Origin: CBDCTM01 sp965222005
GTDB lineage: Bacteria; Bacteroidota; Bacteroidia; Chitinophagales; Saprospiraceae
NCBI GenBank assembly: GCA_965222005.1
Contig: OZ244935.1
Coordinates: 2,170,001 to 2,234,000 of the forward strand
Direction of reading: 5' to 3'
DNA: 64,000 nucleotides
Positions 50,552-59,900 of this stretch are shown piece by piece (the stretch's first letter is position 1; the number at the start of each line of letters is the position of its first letter). A model generated the notes under the pieces. It ran no database searches and had not been told where the DNA came from. It saw nothing but the letters and a program-made list of their open reading frames with translations. Position numbers and translations under genes: made by a program.

Positions 50552-51985
50552 ATGACTGTACAACCTGATGCGATAAGCCAATCGGTAGAAGCAGACATTC
50601 GCCGGATTTTTGCACTTCAGCAAAAGTATCAATGGACGGTGGCTGCCAGTACCCCTAAAGAGCGCCGCGCCAAGCTCCAAAAGCTGCATGATGCGGTGCT
50701 TCGGTATCGTACCGCACTACAGGAGGCGATGTGGAATGATTTCCGCAAACCTGCTGCTGAAGTAGATTTGAGCGAGCTGTACACGATAACCAGTGAGATC
50801 AAACACGTCCGAAAGAATCTGCGCCGCTGGATGTATCCGCAAAGGGTGAGCAACCCAATCACCATGCTGGGCACCCGCTCCTACATCCATTATGAGCCCA
50901 AAGGAGTAGTGCTCATCATCGCTCCCTGGAACTATCCCATCAACCTGACGTTAGGCCCCATCATCACGGCCATTGCAGCGGGCAATTGCGCCATCGTAAA
51001 GCCTTCGGAGCATACTCCACATACTTCAGCCTTGCTACAAAAACTGGTCGGAGAGGTGTTTGAGGAGCAGGAGATTGCTTTGGTACAAGGAGCGATAGAA
51101 TGCTCGCAGGCACTGCTACGCCTGCCATTCAATCATGTTTTTTTTACCGGAGCACCGGCTATCGGAAAAATAGTGATGGCAGCGGCAGCCAGGCATCTGA
51201 GCTCGGTGACGCTGGAGCTGGGAGGCAAGTCGCCCTGCATCATCGATCAAAGTGCCTCTATACAAAAAGCAGCCGCACGGATATGCTGGTCCAAGTTTCT
51301 CAATAGCAGCCAAACCTGCATTGCACCGGATTACATCTGGATTCACGAATCGAAAAAGGAGGCATTTGTGAAAGCCTTGAAAGAAGAAGTGCAAAAGTTT
51401 TACGGAGCAGATAGTAAAAGCTCGAAGGATTATGCGCGCATGGTGAATCAGCGGCATTTTGAGCGGGTGAAGGGATATTATGAAGATGCGGTGCAGGGCG
51501 GAGCACAGACCTTATTCGGTGGCGAATTTGACGCCGCCGAGCGCTATATCGCTCCTACCCTCATGACTTCGGTGGAGCCACAATCCGACTTGATGCAAAA
51601 CGAAATTTTCGGGCCCATCCTCCCGCTCTACACATTCAACGATTTGGAAGAGCCATTGAAGATGATCAATGCCGGTGAGAAGCCTTTGGCGTTGTATGTA
51701 TTCAGCAAGCGGCAGCAAATGATCAATCGCACAATCAATGAAACACGGGCTGGTACGAGCTGTGTCAACCACGCTGCCATTCAGTATGGCCATCACAATT
51801 TGCCCTTTGGCGGAGTGAACAATAGCGGAATCGGTAAAACACATGGCGAGTATGCCTTCCGCGAATTTTCAAACGCCCGGGCTATTCTCCACCAACGCTG
51901 GCCCATCAGTTCGGCTGATTTTTTCACCGCCCCTTACACACAGTTCAAACAAAAGCTAATTGACCTGGCGATCAAGTGGTTTTAA
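50552..51985 (+). CDS. Aldehyde dehydrogenase
   Basis: A 477-residue NAD(P)-dependent aldehyde dehydrogenase of the class 3 (fatty/aromatic aldehyde) type. The catalytic Cys is Cys256 in SSQTCIAPDY, the general base is Glu222 in LELGGKSPC, and APWNYPINLTLGP is the substrate/NAD region. It oxidises aldehydes to acids in the cytoplasm or at the membrane; the C-terminal LIDLAIKWF is amphipathic, as in membrane-associated members. Length is normal. Confidence 0.93.
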   Translation: MTVQPDAISQSVEADIRRIFALQQKYQWTVAASTPKERRAKLQKLHDAVLRYRTALQEAMWNDFRKPAAEVDLSELYTITSEIKHVRKNLRRWMYPQRVSNPITMLGTRSYIHYEPKGVVLIIAPWNYPINLTLGPIITAIAAGNCAIVKPSEHTPHTSALLQKLVGEVFEEQEIALVQGAIECSQALLRLPFNHVFFTGAPAIGKIVMAAAARHLSSVTLELGGKSPCIIDQSASIQKAAARICWSKFLNSSQTCIAPDYIWIHESKKEAFVKALKEEVQKFYGADSKSSKDYARMVNQRHFERVKGYYEDAVQGGAQTLFGGEFDAAERYIAPTLMTSVEPQSDLMQNEIFGPILPLYTFNDLEEPLKMINAGEKPLALYVFSKRQQMINRTINETRAGTSCVNHAAIQYGHHNLPFGGVNNSGIGKTHGEYAFREFSNARAILHQRWPISSADFFTAPYTQFKQKLIDLAIKWF

Positions 51986-52057
51986 GAGAATTGAAAAATA
52001 ATAACCTACACACCTGATGGCTCATCATTTTGCGTACTTTATTTAATTGGCAACTCC

Positions 52058-52207
52058 CTAAAACAGCGTGTAGATGAATGGCGCTGCTGCTGATCCACCA
52101 CCAATTACCAACAATACACCCAGCAAGAGCAGTACTACGATGATGGGTACGAGCCAGAATTTTTTGCGTTCTTTTAGAAACGACCAGAGATCTTTTATTA
52201 CTTCCAT
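52058..52207 (-). CDS. DUF5989-type small membrane protein
   Basis: A 49-residue protein on the minus strand: MEVIKDLWSFLKERKKFW, one membrane helix (LVPIIVVLLLLGVLLVIGG), then SAAAPFIYTLF. This matches the DUF5989 family, which occurs with SxtJ and carbamoyltransferase genes. It is the last gene of that operon; its start is 32 bp after the SxtJ stop. It is short enough to be missed by automatic methods. Confidence 0.8.
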   Translation of the reverse strand: MEVIKDLWSFLKERKKFWLVPIIVVLLLLGVLLVIGGGSAAAPFIYTLF

Positions 52208-52239
52208 TGGAACCTTATTTTATTGTAAAAGTAGGCATT

Positions 52240-52617
52240 TTACCAGGGATGTTGCAGGTCTTTGGGTTGGAAATCGTGGTTGCGCTCCTTGAAATAAGAA
52301 GCATATTCGCCCGATTTTTTATGGAGCTGCAAGCTGTTGCCTCTAAACATACGAGCCAGCAGCGCGATGGGAGTGAGCATCAAAAAAAAGATTATACTTA
52401 GTAAAATGCTACCCATTATTCGCCCCATATACTCAGCCAGCTGAAACCACAGCCAGGCAATCCAACGGGCTATTGGACCAGAAAATGCAGCAAGGGCCAT
52501 AACGGCCACCGCAATCCATAGCCAGTAAGTGCGGTCAGTCCAGATAAACAGGACCAGCAGCCCTAGCCCGATCACCAGTACTGCTTCCAGACTTTTTTCC
52601 TTCGTCGGTAGATTCAT
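52240..52617 (-). CDS. SxtJ-family membrane protein
   Basis: A 125-residue inner-membrane protein with hydrophobic segments at about 12-47 and 67-90, resembling SxtJ, a membrane protein found beside carbamoyltransferases. A short polar tail (SGEYASYFKERNHDFQPKDL) ends it. Role not known; it may hold the enzyme at the membrane. The gene start lies 83 bp inside the 3' end of the carbamoyltransferase gene, so translation is probably coupled. Confidence 0.82.
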   Translation of the reverse strand: MNLPTKEKSLEAVLVIGLGLLVLFIWTDRTYWLWIAVAVMALAAFSGPIARWIAWLWFQLAEYMGRIMGSILLSIIFFLMLTPIALLARMFRGNSLQLHKKSGEYASYFKERNHDFQPKDLQHPW

Positions 52618-54451
52618 TGCTCAGTGTATTTTTTAGCTTTTGTTCAGGATTTTTTTGAAATAAGTGATTATTGAGAACCAATATGTCCATTTCCGTTTTC
52701 AGAAAGCAGGCATAGGCATCTTTGGCCGTGCAGACAATGGGCTCACCCCGCACATTGAAGCTCGTATTCACAACGGCCGGGCAGCCGGAGAGCTTATGAA
52801 ATTCTTCGATCAGCATGCGGTAGCGCGGGTTGCTTTTTCCATCCACTGATTGAATGCGGGCAGAAAAGTCGATATGTGTAATGGCCGGCATGGTGGAGCG
52901 CTGGATGTATAGCTTCTCCATTAAAGGCATTGAATGATAATCATCAGGCAGCTTATTGCGGATGGCCATGCTCACAGGCTGTACCATGAGCATGTAGGGC
53001 GAAGGCTTATCCATTTCAAAATGCTTGGGCACCTCTTCTTCCAAAACCGATGGCGCAAATGGACGGAACGATTCCCGGAACTTTATCTTTAGGTTGAGCT
53101 TGAGCTGCATCTCCGGATTGCGGGGATCGCCCAAAATACTGCGACACCCCAGTGCCCGTGGGCCAAACTCCATGCGCCCATGCGCCCAGCCCACCACATT
53201 GCCTTCATTGATTAATCGGGCTACGGCTTGGCAAAGCACTCGCTCATCGGCAAAGTATTCCACAGGCCCTTCGTGGCTGCGGGCAATGCCTTCGACCTCG
53301 TGTTTGCGCAGTTCGGGGCCAAGCAGGCTGCCCTGCATAGCATCCGGAAAAACGGGCTTTCGCTCTTCCTGAAAGTAAAGGTGATAAACCGCCAGGGCAG
53401 CTCCGGGTGCGCCGCCCGCATCGCCCGCAGCGGGCTGTATGAAGATGTCGTCGAAAAGGCCGGTATTCAGCAATTTTCCATTGGCTACGCAATTGAGCGC
53501 CACGCCACCCGCCAGACAGAGCTTATCGGAGCCGGTAAGTGCCTTGGCTGTACGGGCCATTTTGATCACCACCTCTTCCGTAACCTGCTGGATCGCCAAG
53601 GCGAGATTGCAATGTTGCTGATCGAGTTTTGATTCCTGTACTCGCCGGGGAAAGCCAAACAGCTGCTGCCATTTGCTATCGTACACCATGCGCAAACCGG
53701 TGGCATAATTGAAATATTGCTGATCGAGTAGCAGCGACCCGTCTTCTTTAATATCAATCAAATGCGTTTTGATGGTCTTGACAAATTGACCTACCTGCGG
53801 ATCATCGGGATTGCCATAAGGCGCCAGTCCCATCAATTTGTACTCGCCGGAATTGACCCGAAAGCCCAGAAAATAGGTAAATGCAGAATAGAGCAATCCC
53901 AATGAATGCGGAAAGTCCAACTCTTTGAGGATGCGAATGCTTTTGCCATCGCCATAACAAATGGAGGCGGTACTCCATTCACCCACCCCGTCGAGGGTGA
54001 GGATGGCCGATTGCTCGAAGGGGGAAGGATAAAAAGCACTGGCAGCATGCGACAGGTGATGTTCGGGAAAGAGCAGCTTGAGTTTTTTCTTATCAAACAA
54101 CCCGATTTTTTTCAGCTCACCATAGATTTCTCTTTTCAAAAATAGCTTTTCGCGCAACCAAACCGGGATGGCCTGTATAAAGGAACGCAGCCCTTTAGGG
54201 GCAAAGCCGTAGTAGGTTTCCAGCAGCCGCTCAAATTTTAGCAGTGGCTTGTCATAAAAGGCCAGTACGTCAATATCTGACAGCTCAAGACCCGCATATT
54301 CGAGGCAATATTGGATGGCATGAGTGGGAAAGGAAGGGTCATGTTTTTTACGGGTAAAGCGCTCTTCCTGCGCAGCAGCCAAAATTTTTCCGTCCTGAAT
54401 GAGGGCAGCCGCAGCATCGTGATAATAGGCGGATATTCCCAGAATGTTCAT
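52535..54451 (-). CDS. Carbamoyltransferase (NodU/CmcH family)
   Basis: A 638-residue enzyme: the N-terminal ASKHA-like domain has ISAYYHDAAAALIQDGKILA and EERFTRKKHDPSFP, then HHLSHAASAFYPS and ILTLDGVGEWST; the C-terminal domain has GWAHGRMEFGPRALGCRSIL. These enzymes move carbamoyl groups from carbamoyl phosphate to a sugar or other hydroxyl. The last 28 residues (EGKKSGSSTGDRARAAG region) overlap the SxtJ gene and look like an extra tail. The operon carbamoyltransferase-SxtJ-DUF5989 is divergent from an SGNH hydrolase, suggesting joint modification of a surface glycan. Confidence 0.9.
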   Translation of the reverse strand: MNILGISAYYHDAAAALIQDGKILAAAQEERFTRKKHDPSFPTHAIQYCLEYAGLELSDIDVLAFYDKPLLKFERLLETYYGFAPKGLRSFIQAIPVWLREKLFLKREIYGELKKIGLFDKKKLKLLFPEHHLSHAASAFYPSPFEQSAILTLDGVGEWSTASICYGDGKSIRILKELDFPHSLGLLYSAFTYFLGFRVNSGEYKLMGLAPYGNPDDPQVGQFVKTIKTHLIDIKEDGSLLLDQQYFNYATGLRMVYDSKWQQLFGFPRRVQESKLDQQHCNLALAIQQVTEEVVIKMARTAKALTGSDKLCLAGGVALNCVANGKLLNTGLFDDIFIQPAAGDAGGAPGAALAVYHLYFQEERKPVFPDAMQGSLLGPELRKHEVEGIARSHEGPVEYFADERVLCQAVARLINEGNVVGWAHGRMEFGPRALGCRSILGDPRNPEMQLKLNLKIKFRESFRPFAPSVLEEEVPKHFEMDKPSPYMLMVQPVSMAIRNKLPDDYHSMPLMEKLYIQRSTMPAITHIDFSARIQSVDGKSNPRYRMLIEEFHKLSGCPAVVNTSFNVRGEPIVCTAKDAYACFLKTEMDILVLNNHLFQKNPEQKLKNTLSNESTDEGKKSGSSTGDRARAAGPVYLD

Positions 54452-54787
54452 GATGATTGTGTTTTAACAGAGGGCCGCAAGATACGGATTATTTGAGAAT
54501 TGAGGAGCATTGGCAGGAGCTTTATGTCAATGAATTAATAATATTGTTATTTAAAAAAGATTGATTATCAGATACTTATATTTGTTTTTACAAAAATCAT
54601 ACGAAATGTTGTTCCAGAGTAAATTCTGGCGAACTATTTTGAGACCTCCACTTTGGAGTAGAGGTCAGACTGCTTTGAGGCATTATGACCAAATGCCTGA
54701 TCTTCGGGCAAATGGAAGTTCACTTTTAGCCACTCTTTTTTAGCACGCAGGCACAAGCTGAAGGCTTTTCTGTAATTTTCCAATCCA
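54452..54787. other. Divergent intergenic region, 336 bp
   Basis: It separates the carbamoyltransferase and SGNH hydrolase genes. TATATTTG at 54577-54584 is a possible plus-strand -7 box with no matching -33. Near 54640 the sequence has nested inverted repeats, GACCTC/GAGGTC outside and CTCCA/TGGAG inside. No RNA gene or credible frame was found; a 61-residue frame at 54561-54743 has no family features. Confidence 0.5.
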
Positions 54788-55876
54788 ATGCGCAATCGAA
54801 TAGTAAAAATCGCAGGCTACCTATTTTTCCTGTTCTGCCTGATGGAAGGCAGCGCACGCCTTGCCTATAGTCTCCCCCTTACCGCCAAGCGGCTCAATGA
54901 TTCGGACGCAGCTACCTTCCGAAGGAAATGGAAAAAACGCCAGCAAAGCGGTCGTAAGTTTTATGCCAAGTTTGATATGTTTGACCCAGTGCGCGGTTGG
55001 AAAAGTATTCCCAATTACCAAAACGACTCTATCTGGCATGGCCGTCTGCTCATCAATAGTGAAGGGATGCGCGCTGGCAAAGAATACGCAATTCAAAAAG
55101 ACAGCGGACAGTTGAGGGTCATGATGCTCGGCGATTCATTCACTTTTGGCGAAGAGGTGGCCGATCGCAATACATTTAGTTACATTTTGCAAAAATTGTT
55201 GCCTCAGGTTGAGGTGATCAATATGGGGGTGCACGGCTATGCTCATGACCAAATGTTGTTATTTTTCAAGGAAACTGGCCTCAAATACAAGCCCGACGTC
55301 GTCATTCTCGGTTTTGTGGAAATTGATATGTATCGCAATATGCTCAGCTTTCGGGATTTTGCCAAGCCCAAATTCGAGCTTGACGGGCAAGGAGAACTAC
55401 GGCTTACCAATGTACCCTTGCCGAGCCCCGAGCAGGTAATGAAATGGGATTGGGCACGGCTCCGCTCCCTTGATCTTATCCGGCTGGCGAAACATCGTTG
55501 GTCTATTAGCAGTGGAGCTTATGAAAAACAGAAGCGAGAATTGACGGAGGCTTTAATTGCCGAAATACTCAAGGAGACGAAAAAAATTGGGGCTGTGCCC
55601 ATGATAATGTATCTGCCTTACGGAAAAGAAATTAAGGATACCCGCGATACCGTAAAATATGAACAATTCCTTTTCGACTTTTGCCAAAAAACACCCGACG
55701 TACATTGTTTTTCTACTCGCCCGGGCTTTAAGAAAAAGCTGGCAAAAGGCCGAAACTTCAATACAAAAGGGCATTACAAAAGGCTGGGACATTACACCGT
55801 AGCAGAGGTGATTAAAAAACAATTGACCGAGCTTGGATTAATAAAGCAAGAGCAAATCGGGCAATCCGGCGGCTAG
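54788..55876 (+). CDS. SGNH/GDSL-type hydrolase, membrane-anchored or exported
   Basis: A 362-residue protein with an N-terminal hydrophobic helix (about 7-28). The SGNH block I is MLGDSFTFGEE (Ser117), block II is NMGVHGYAHDQ, and a late His in YKRLGHYTVAE fits block V. It should be an ester hydrolase such as a sugar acetylesterase, acting on the outer face of the inner membrane or in the periplasm. Divergent orientation beside the carbamoyltransferase operon suggests a shared role in surface polysaccharide modification, by inference. Confidence 0.85.
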   Translation: MRNRIVKIAGYLFFLFCLMEGSARLAYSLPLTAKRLNDSDAATFRRKWKKRQQSGRKFYAKFDMFDPVRGWKSIPNYQNDSIWHGRLLINSEGMRAGKEYAIQKDSGQLRVMMLGDSFTFGEEVADRNTFSYILQKLLPQVEVINMGVHGYAHDQMLLFFKETGLKYKPDVVILGFVEIDMYRNMLSFRDFAKPKFELDGQGELRLTNVPLPSPEQVMKWDWARLRSLDLIRLAKHRWSISSGAYEKQKRELTEALIAEILKETKKIGAVPMIMYLPYGKEIKDTRDTVKYEQFLFDFCQKTPDVHCFSTRPGFKKKLAKGRNFNTKGHYKRLGHYTVAEVIKKQLTELGLIKQEQIGQSGG

Positions 55877-55934
55877 TCAATTGCCAATCGTTGCATTATA
55901 ATCCGAGAGGTATAACGAATTTTTGTAGGGGGTT

Positions 55935-56750
55935 TTACCACATCTTATCCACCGAATTGAGATAAGTGTTGGCCATCAAAGTGTATTGTTCAAAGGTAAA
56001 ACCACAGCGGCACTCATCTTGGTAGAATGACATGATATTGCCTACATCCGGCTCGTAGGGCTGGCCATTGGCATCTGACTTTCCGGAAATGAAGCGGCAA
56101 CCCAATCCCACATCCACATAATTGGCAAGTGGCTCACCAATAACATAAGGATCGGCAGGTGTGTCACAGATAAGATCGCCCTCCGTATCGCAATTGCTGC
56201 CATCAACCAGCTCAATGCCATTGCCTTCAAAGGTATGCAAGAGGCCAAAAAAGTGGCCCATCATATGGGCTATCCAAAGTGAATTTTCAAAAACACAACC
56301 TTTTAATACGACTATTCCGCCTTCATCCATCATCGTGATTCCGTCTTTGGTAGCAAAGCCGCAAACCGCATCGGGGTCATCGGTGGTATTGACGAAAAAC
56401 ATATTAATGCGGTTGGATTTGTGGTGGCGATCCTGAAGCTCCTGCCACTCATTGGCGGTAGTGATTTCGAGCGTGTCAAACTGAAAATTCTCGATCACAT
56501 TGTATTCACAGATCTCAAAAGAAGCACAAATAGGCGCAAATTTTTCGTTTAGCCGATCTACATTTTGCTGGATCATTGCACGATCCACCTCTTCATTACC
56601 CAGGCTATCGAGCACGATGTGTGCCACGATAGTGAATTTCTTATTGAGGCAGGGAAGGGGAGCCTGTTGGGTGTATAAGTTTTGTGCTGACAAGCTGTAA
56701 GTGCTAATCAGGAGGACGGCTATGATACAAAAGTTAGTAATAATCTTCAT
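55935..56750 (-). CDS. M43 (pappalysin-like) protein lacking the catalytic glutamate
   Basis: A 271-residue exported protein with a signal peptide (1-23, LSAQ). The M43 zinc region reads HMMGHFFGLLH, residues 162-172; in active members it is HExxHxxGxxH. All three His and the Gly are present, but the catalytic Glu is replaced by Met163. The downstream CDTEGDLICDTPADP and the Met-turn NIMSFYQDEC are intact, as are paired cysteines. So the fold and zinc site may persist while hydrolysis is lost, perhaps making a binding protein. The ATG at 56750 is chosen for the signal peptide; 56777 would add nine residues. It is divergent from the PKD protein. Confidence 0.85.
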   Translation of the reverse strand: MKIITNFCIIAVLLISTYSLSAQNLYTQQAPLPCLNKKFTIVAHIVLDSLGNEEVDRAMIQQNVDRLNEKFAPICASFEICEYNVIENFQFDTLEITTANEWQELQDRHHKSNRINMFFVNTTDDPDAVCGFATKDGITMMDEGGIVVLKGCVFENSLWIAHMMGHFFGLLHTFEGNGIELVDGSNCDTEGDLICDTPADPYVIGEPLANYVDVGLGCRFISGKSDANGQPYEPDVGNIMSFYQDECRCGFTFEQYTLMANTYLNSVDKMW

Positions 56751-56835
56751 ATTTCGCTGGCTAATTATTGCAAACATACATCTTTGAAGCTATGTTTGCA
56801 ACATGTTTAATAAGCATAATATATTTTCGCCGGCT

Positions 56836-56868
56836 AATAGTACAACAATAGTACAACAATAGTACAAC
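56836..56868. repeat. Perfect 3 x 11-bp tandem repeat
   Basis: AATAGTACAAC is repeated three times without change and is directly followed by TTTG. It lies between the divergent M43 and PKD genes, 95 bp before the PKD start. Three identical 11-bp units on one face of the helix suggest an operator array. Confidence 0.85.
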
Positions 56869-56962
56869 TTTGTCGGATATTCGGCTTAAAGTTGAGTGTT
56901 AAATATTGCCCAAACCTGTAATATTTAACTAACTTATGCCTTTCAAGTTAAGTATAACACAT

Positions 56963-59900
56963 ATGAAGATTTTGCGACTCTTGTTTCTGCTCCTGCTTTT
57001 TGGTGGTTTAGCTAATCAGCTTTCTGCCCAAACCGCCTCTGTCACGGAAGGTTGTGTTCCACTTTCCGTCACTTTTACCGCCCCTGCCGGGCAAACCTCT
57101 TTTTTTTGGGATTTTAAAGATGGTGCTACATCAGTACTCCAAAATCCGGCTAACACCTTCACGATGCCTGGCGTATATGTAGTGGAGTTTAAAAACTCAA
57201 GCACAGGCCCCGTGATCGGAACTGTGGAAATCACCGTATTTGCCAAGCCCGATCTGATTGTTACTGCTAGTCCTAATACAGGCTGTCCACCCATTGATGT
57301 GGAGCTACAAAGCAGCAATGTGGTAGATCCGAATATCGTCATACTCGGTTATTCCTGGGTGTTTGGTGATGGTACGGGTGGATCTGGAGCGCCCACAGTA
57401 GTGCATAACTACACCAGTACCGGTAGCTTTGATGTGTCCTTGGCGCTGCAAACCAATCATGCCAGCTGCAATGTCACCGAGCTTTTTGATGATCTGGTAG
57501 TGATCAGCGAAGCTCCTTCAGCCAGCTTTAGCACTGACCCAAACCCAGCTATCGAATGTTCGGCCCCGTTTACGGTTTCATTTACCAACACCAGCTCAGG
57601 TGGCACCGGCGATCTGACCTATAGTTGGGACTATGGCAATGGTAATACCTCCACTGACGCCATTCCCGAGGCGCAGACGTATCTGGCCGATGGCCAGTAT
57701 CCGGTGACTCTGATAGTGACTGATGAGAATGATTGCAGCAGCAGCTTTACTACTGTAGTGAGCGTGGGGGAACCTACCGCCAGTTTTGTGATAGCTGATA
57801 CAGTATGTGTGGGTAGTGAGGTGCAATTGCAAAATACCTCCTCCGCCGGGCAATATGTATGGGACTTTGGCCCGAATGCTACACCACAAGGTTCTACGAA
57901 CCCACAACCCTCCGTGACTTTCAATACGCCTGGCCAGCATACAATCAGTTTGACTGTTACTTCGGCTGATGGCATGTGCTCGGCCCAGCTTTCTCAAACC
58001 ATTGTTGCTGAGCAGCTCGATATCAACTTCACAGCTGTCCCTGATTATAGTTGTGCCACGCCCTTTGATGTAGTTTTTACACCTAATATAGCCAATGCCG
58101 ATTCTTATTTTTGGGAATTTGGAGACGGCACTACTTCCGATGAGGTGAACCCTACACATAATTTTGCCAATCCGGATACTACAATCTACTCTATCAATGG
58201 CGAGTTGATGTTTGAAGTTTCGCTGACTATCAGCAGCAATGCCGGTTGTACAGCCACTTTTTTGGATACCATATTATTGCGCCAACCCAATGCACTCTTT
58301 GAGGTAGATGTGGCTGAAGGCTGTGGCCCGCTCACTGTCACCTTTTCCGACCAAAGTAGCTCTAATGAAAATATCAGCAGTTGGGAATGGATTTTTGGCG
58401 ATGGTATGTCCACCACAAATGCCAATAACAGTGATGTGAACCATACCTACACCACTGCCGGCGAGTACGATGCCTTTTTGGTTATTGTAAATGATGCAGG
58501 TTGCCGCGATACGTCCTACGCACTCACTATCGAAGTAGGCAGCATGCTGGCACCCAACTTCAGTATCGACCAGTCGGATATCTGCCCGGGAGATACCGTT
58601 ACCTTCACTGATCTCACACCAAATGGCGATCTTATCGATGCCTGGCACTTCAGCTCCGACAATGACCGCACCTTCCACTGCTACCGTCAAAATGCGCTGG
58701 CCTGGCCATTCGTTTCTGAAACTGGTGTATTTGATGTAACGCTTACGGTAGAATACAATGGCTGTTATTCCAGTACTACTCAGGCCAATGCTATTACCGT
58801 AAGTGGGCCAATTGCCGATATTGATTATCTGGTAGAATGTGATGCGCCTTACAGCGTACAATTTACCGATGCCAGCCAGGCGGCTACTGCTGTCAGCTGG
58901 GATTTTGGTGATATGAATACCAGCATTATGAATGACCCATTCCATACCTATGCAGATACAGGCGATTATCTGGTAAAACTGACGGCTGAGAATGCTGTTT
59001 CCGGATGCCCCGCTTCGGTGGACTCATTGGTGGTGCATATCCGCGACATCAAATCAGCCTTTGAGCTGGATACACTTCTGTGCCTCGGGCAGACCTATAT
59101 GCTCGATGCTACCACATCGGAGGGAGTAGAGGCGGATTGCTGGCGTGGTTATACCTGGTACTTTGATTCCAACCGGCCTATCACCACACAAGATTCGATC
59201 ATCGATTTTGTATTCAATCAGCCCGGCCGCGATTCGCTGACGCTGGTGGTTCGGGATATCAATGGTTGTACAGATACCAGCGGCCTGGAAGTGCGCGTAT
59301 ATGGTGTATATCCCGAGGTGACGGCTGACAAGGATACTATCTGCTTTCCATCCACAGTGACATTTACCGATAACAGTATGGCCGATACCACTATTATGAG
59401 CTGGGAATGGGATTTTGGCGACGGGTCGATGGGTAACGGGCAGATGCAACCGCCTCATGTATATAACAGCTCGATGGGTGAGCCTATCATGGTGACTATT
59501 ACAGTAACTGATGTTATTGGTTGTGGCGGAAGTGTAACCTTGCCAATTGAGGTGTATCGGCCAGTGAGCTTTATCACAGCCAGCCCCCCTGGTATTTGTG
59601 TGGGGGAAACTATTGACTTCACCGCTACCGACTTTACCGATTTTGGCTCCAACCTGAGCTATAGCTGGGATTTTGGCAATAACGATATGAGTACGCTCCA
59701 ATCACCCAGCTCTACCTACAATACCGCCGGCAATTATACGGTCAACCTCGACTTTACCGAAATAGCCACCGGATGTATGGGCTCCACCAGCGTGAATGTA
59801 GAAGTGCAGGATTTCCCGGAAGCTGCTTTTAGTAGTACCTTGGATGACCAGCCAATAAACTGTGCGCCAGTCAATGCTACTTTTACGGACAATAGCACGT

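Noticed and set aside
54561..54743. Plus-strand frame of 60 residues before the SGNH hydrolase
   Set aside because: No domain or signal; it spans nested inverted repeats and stops in a different frame from the gene.
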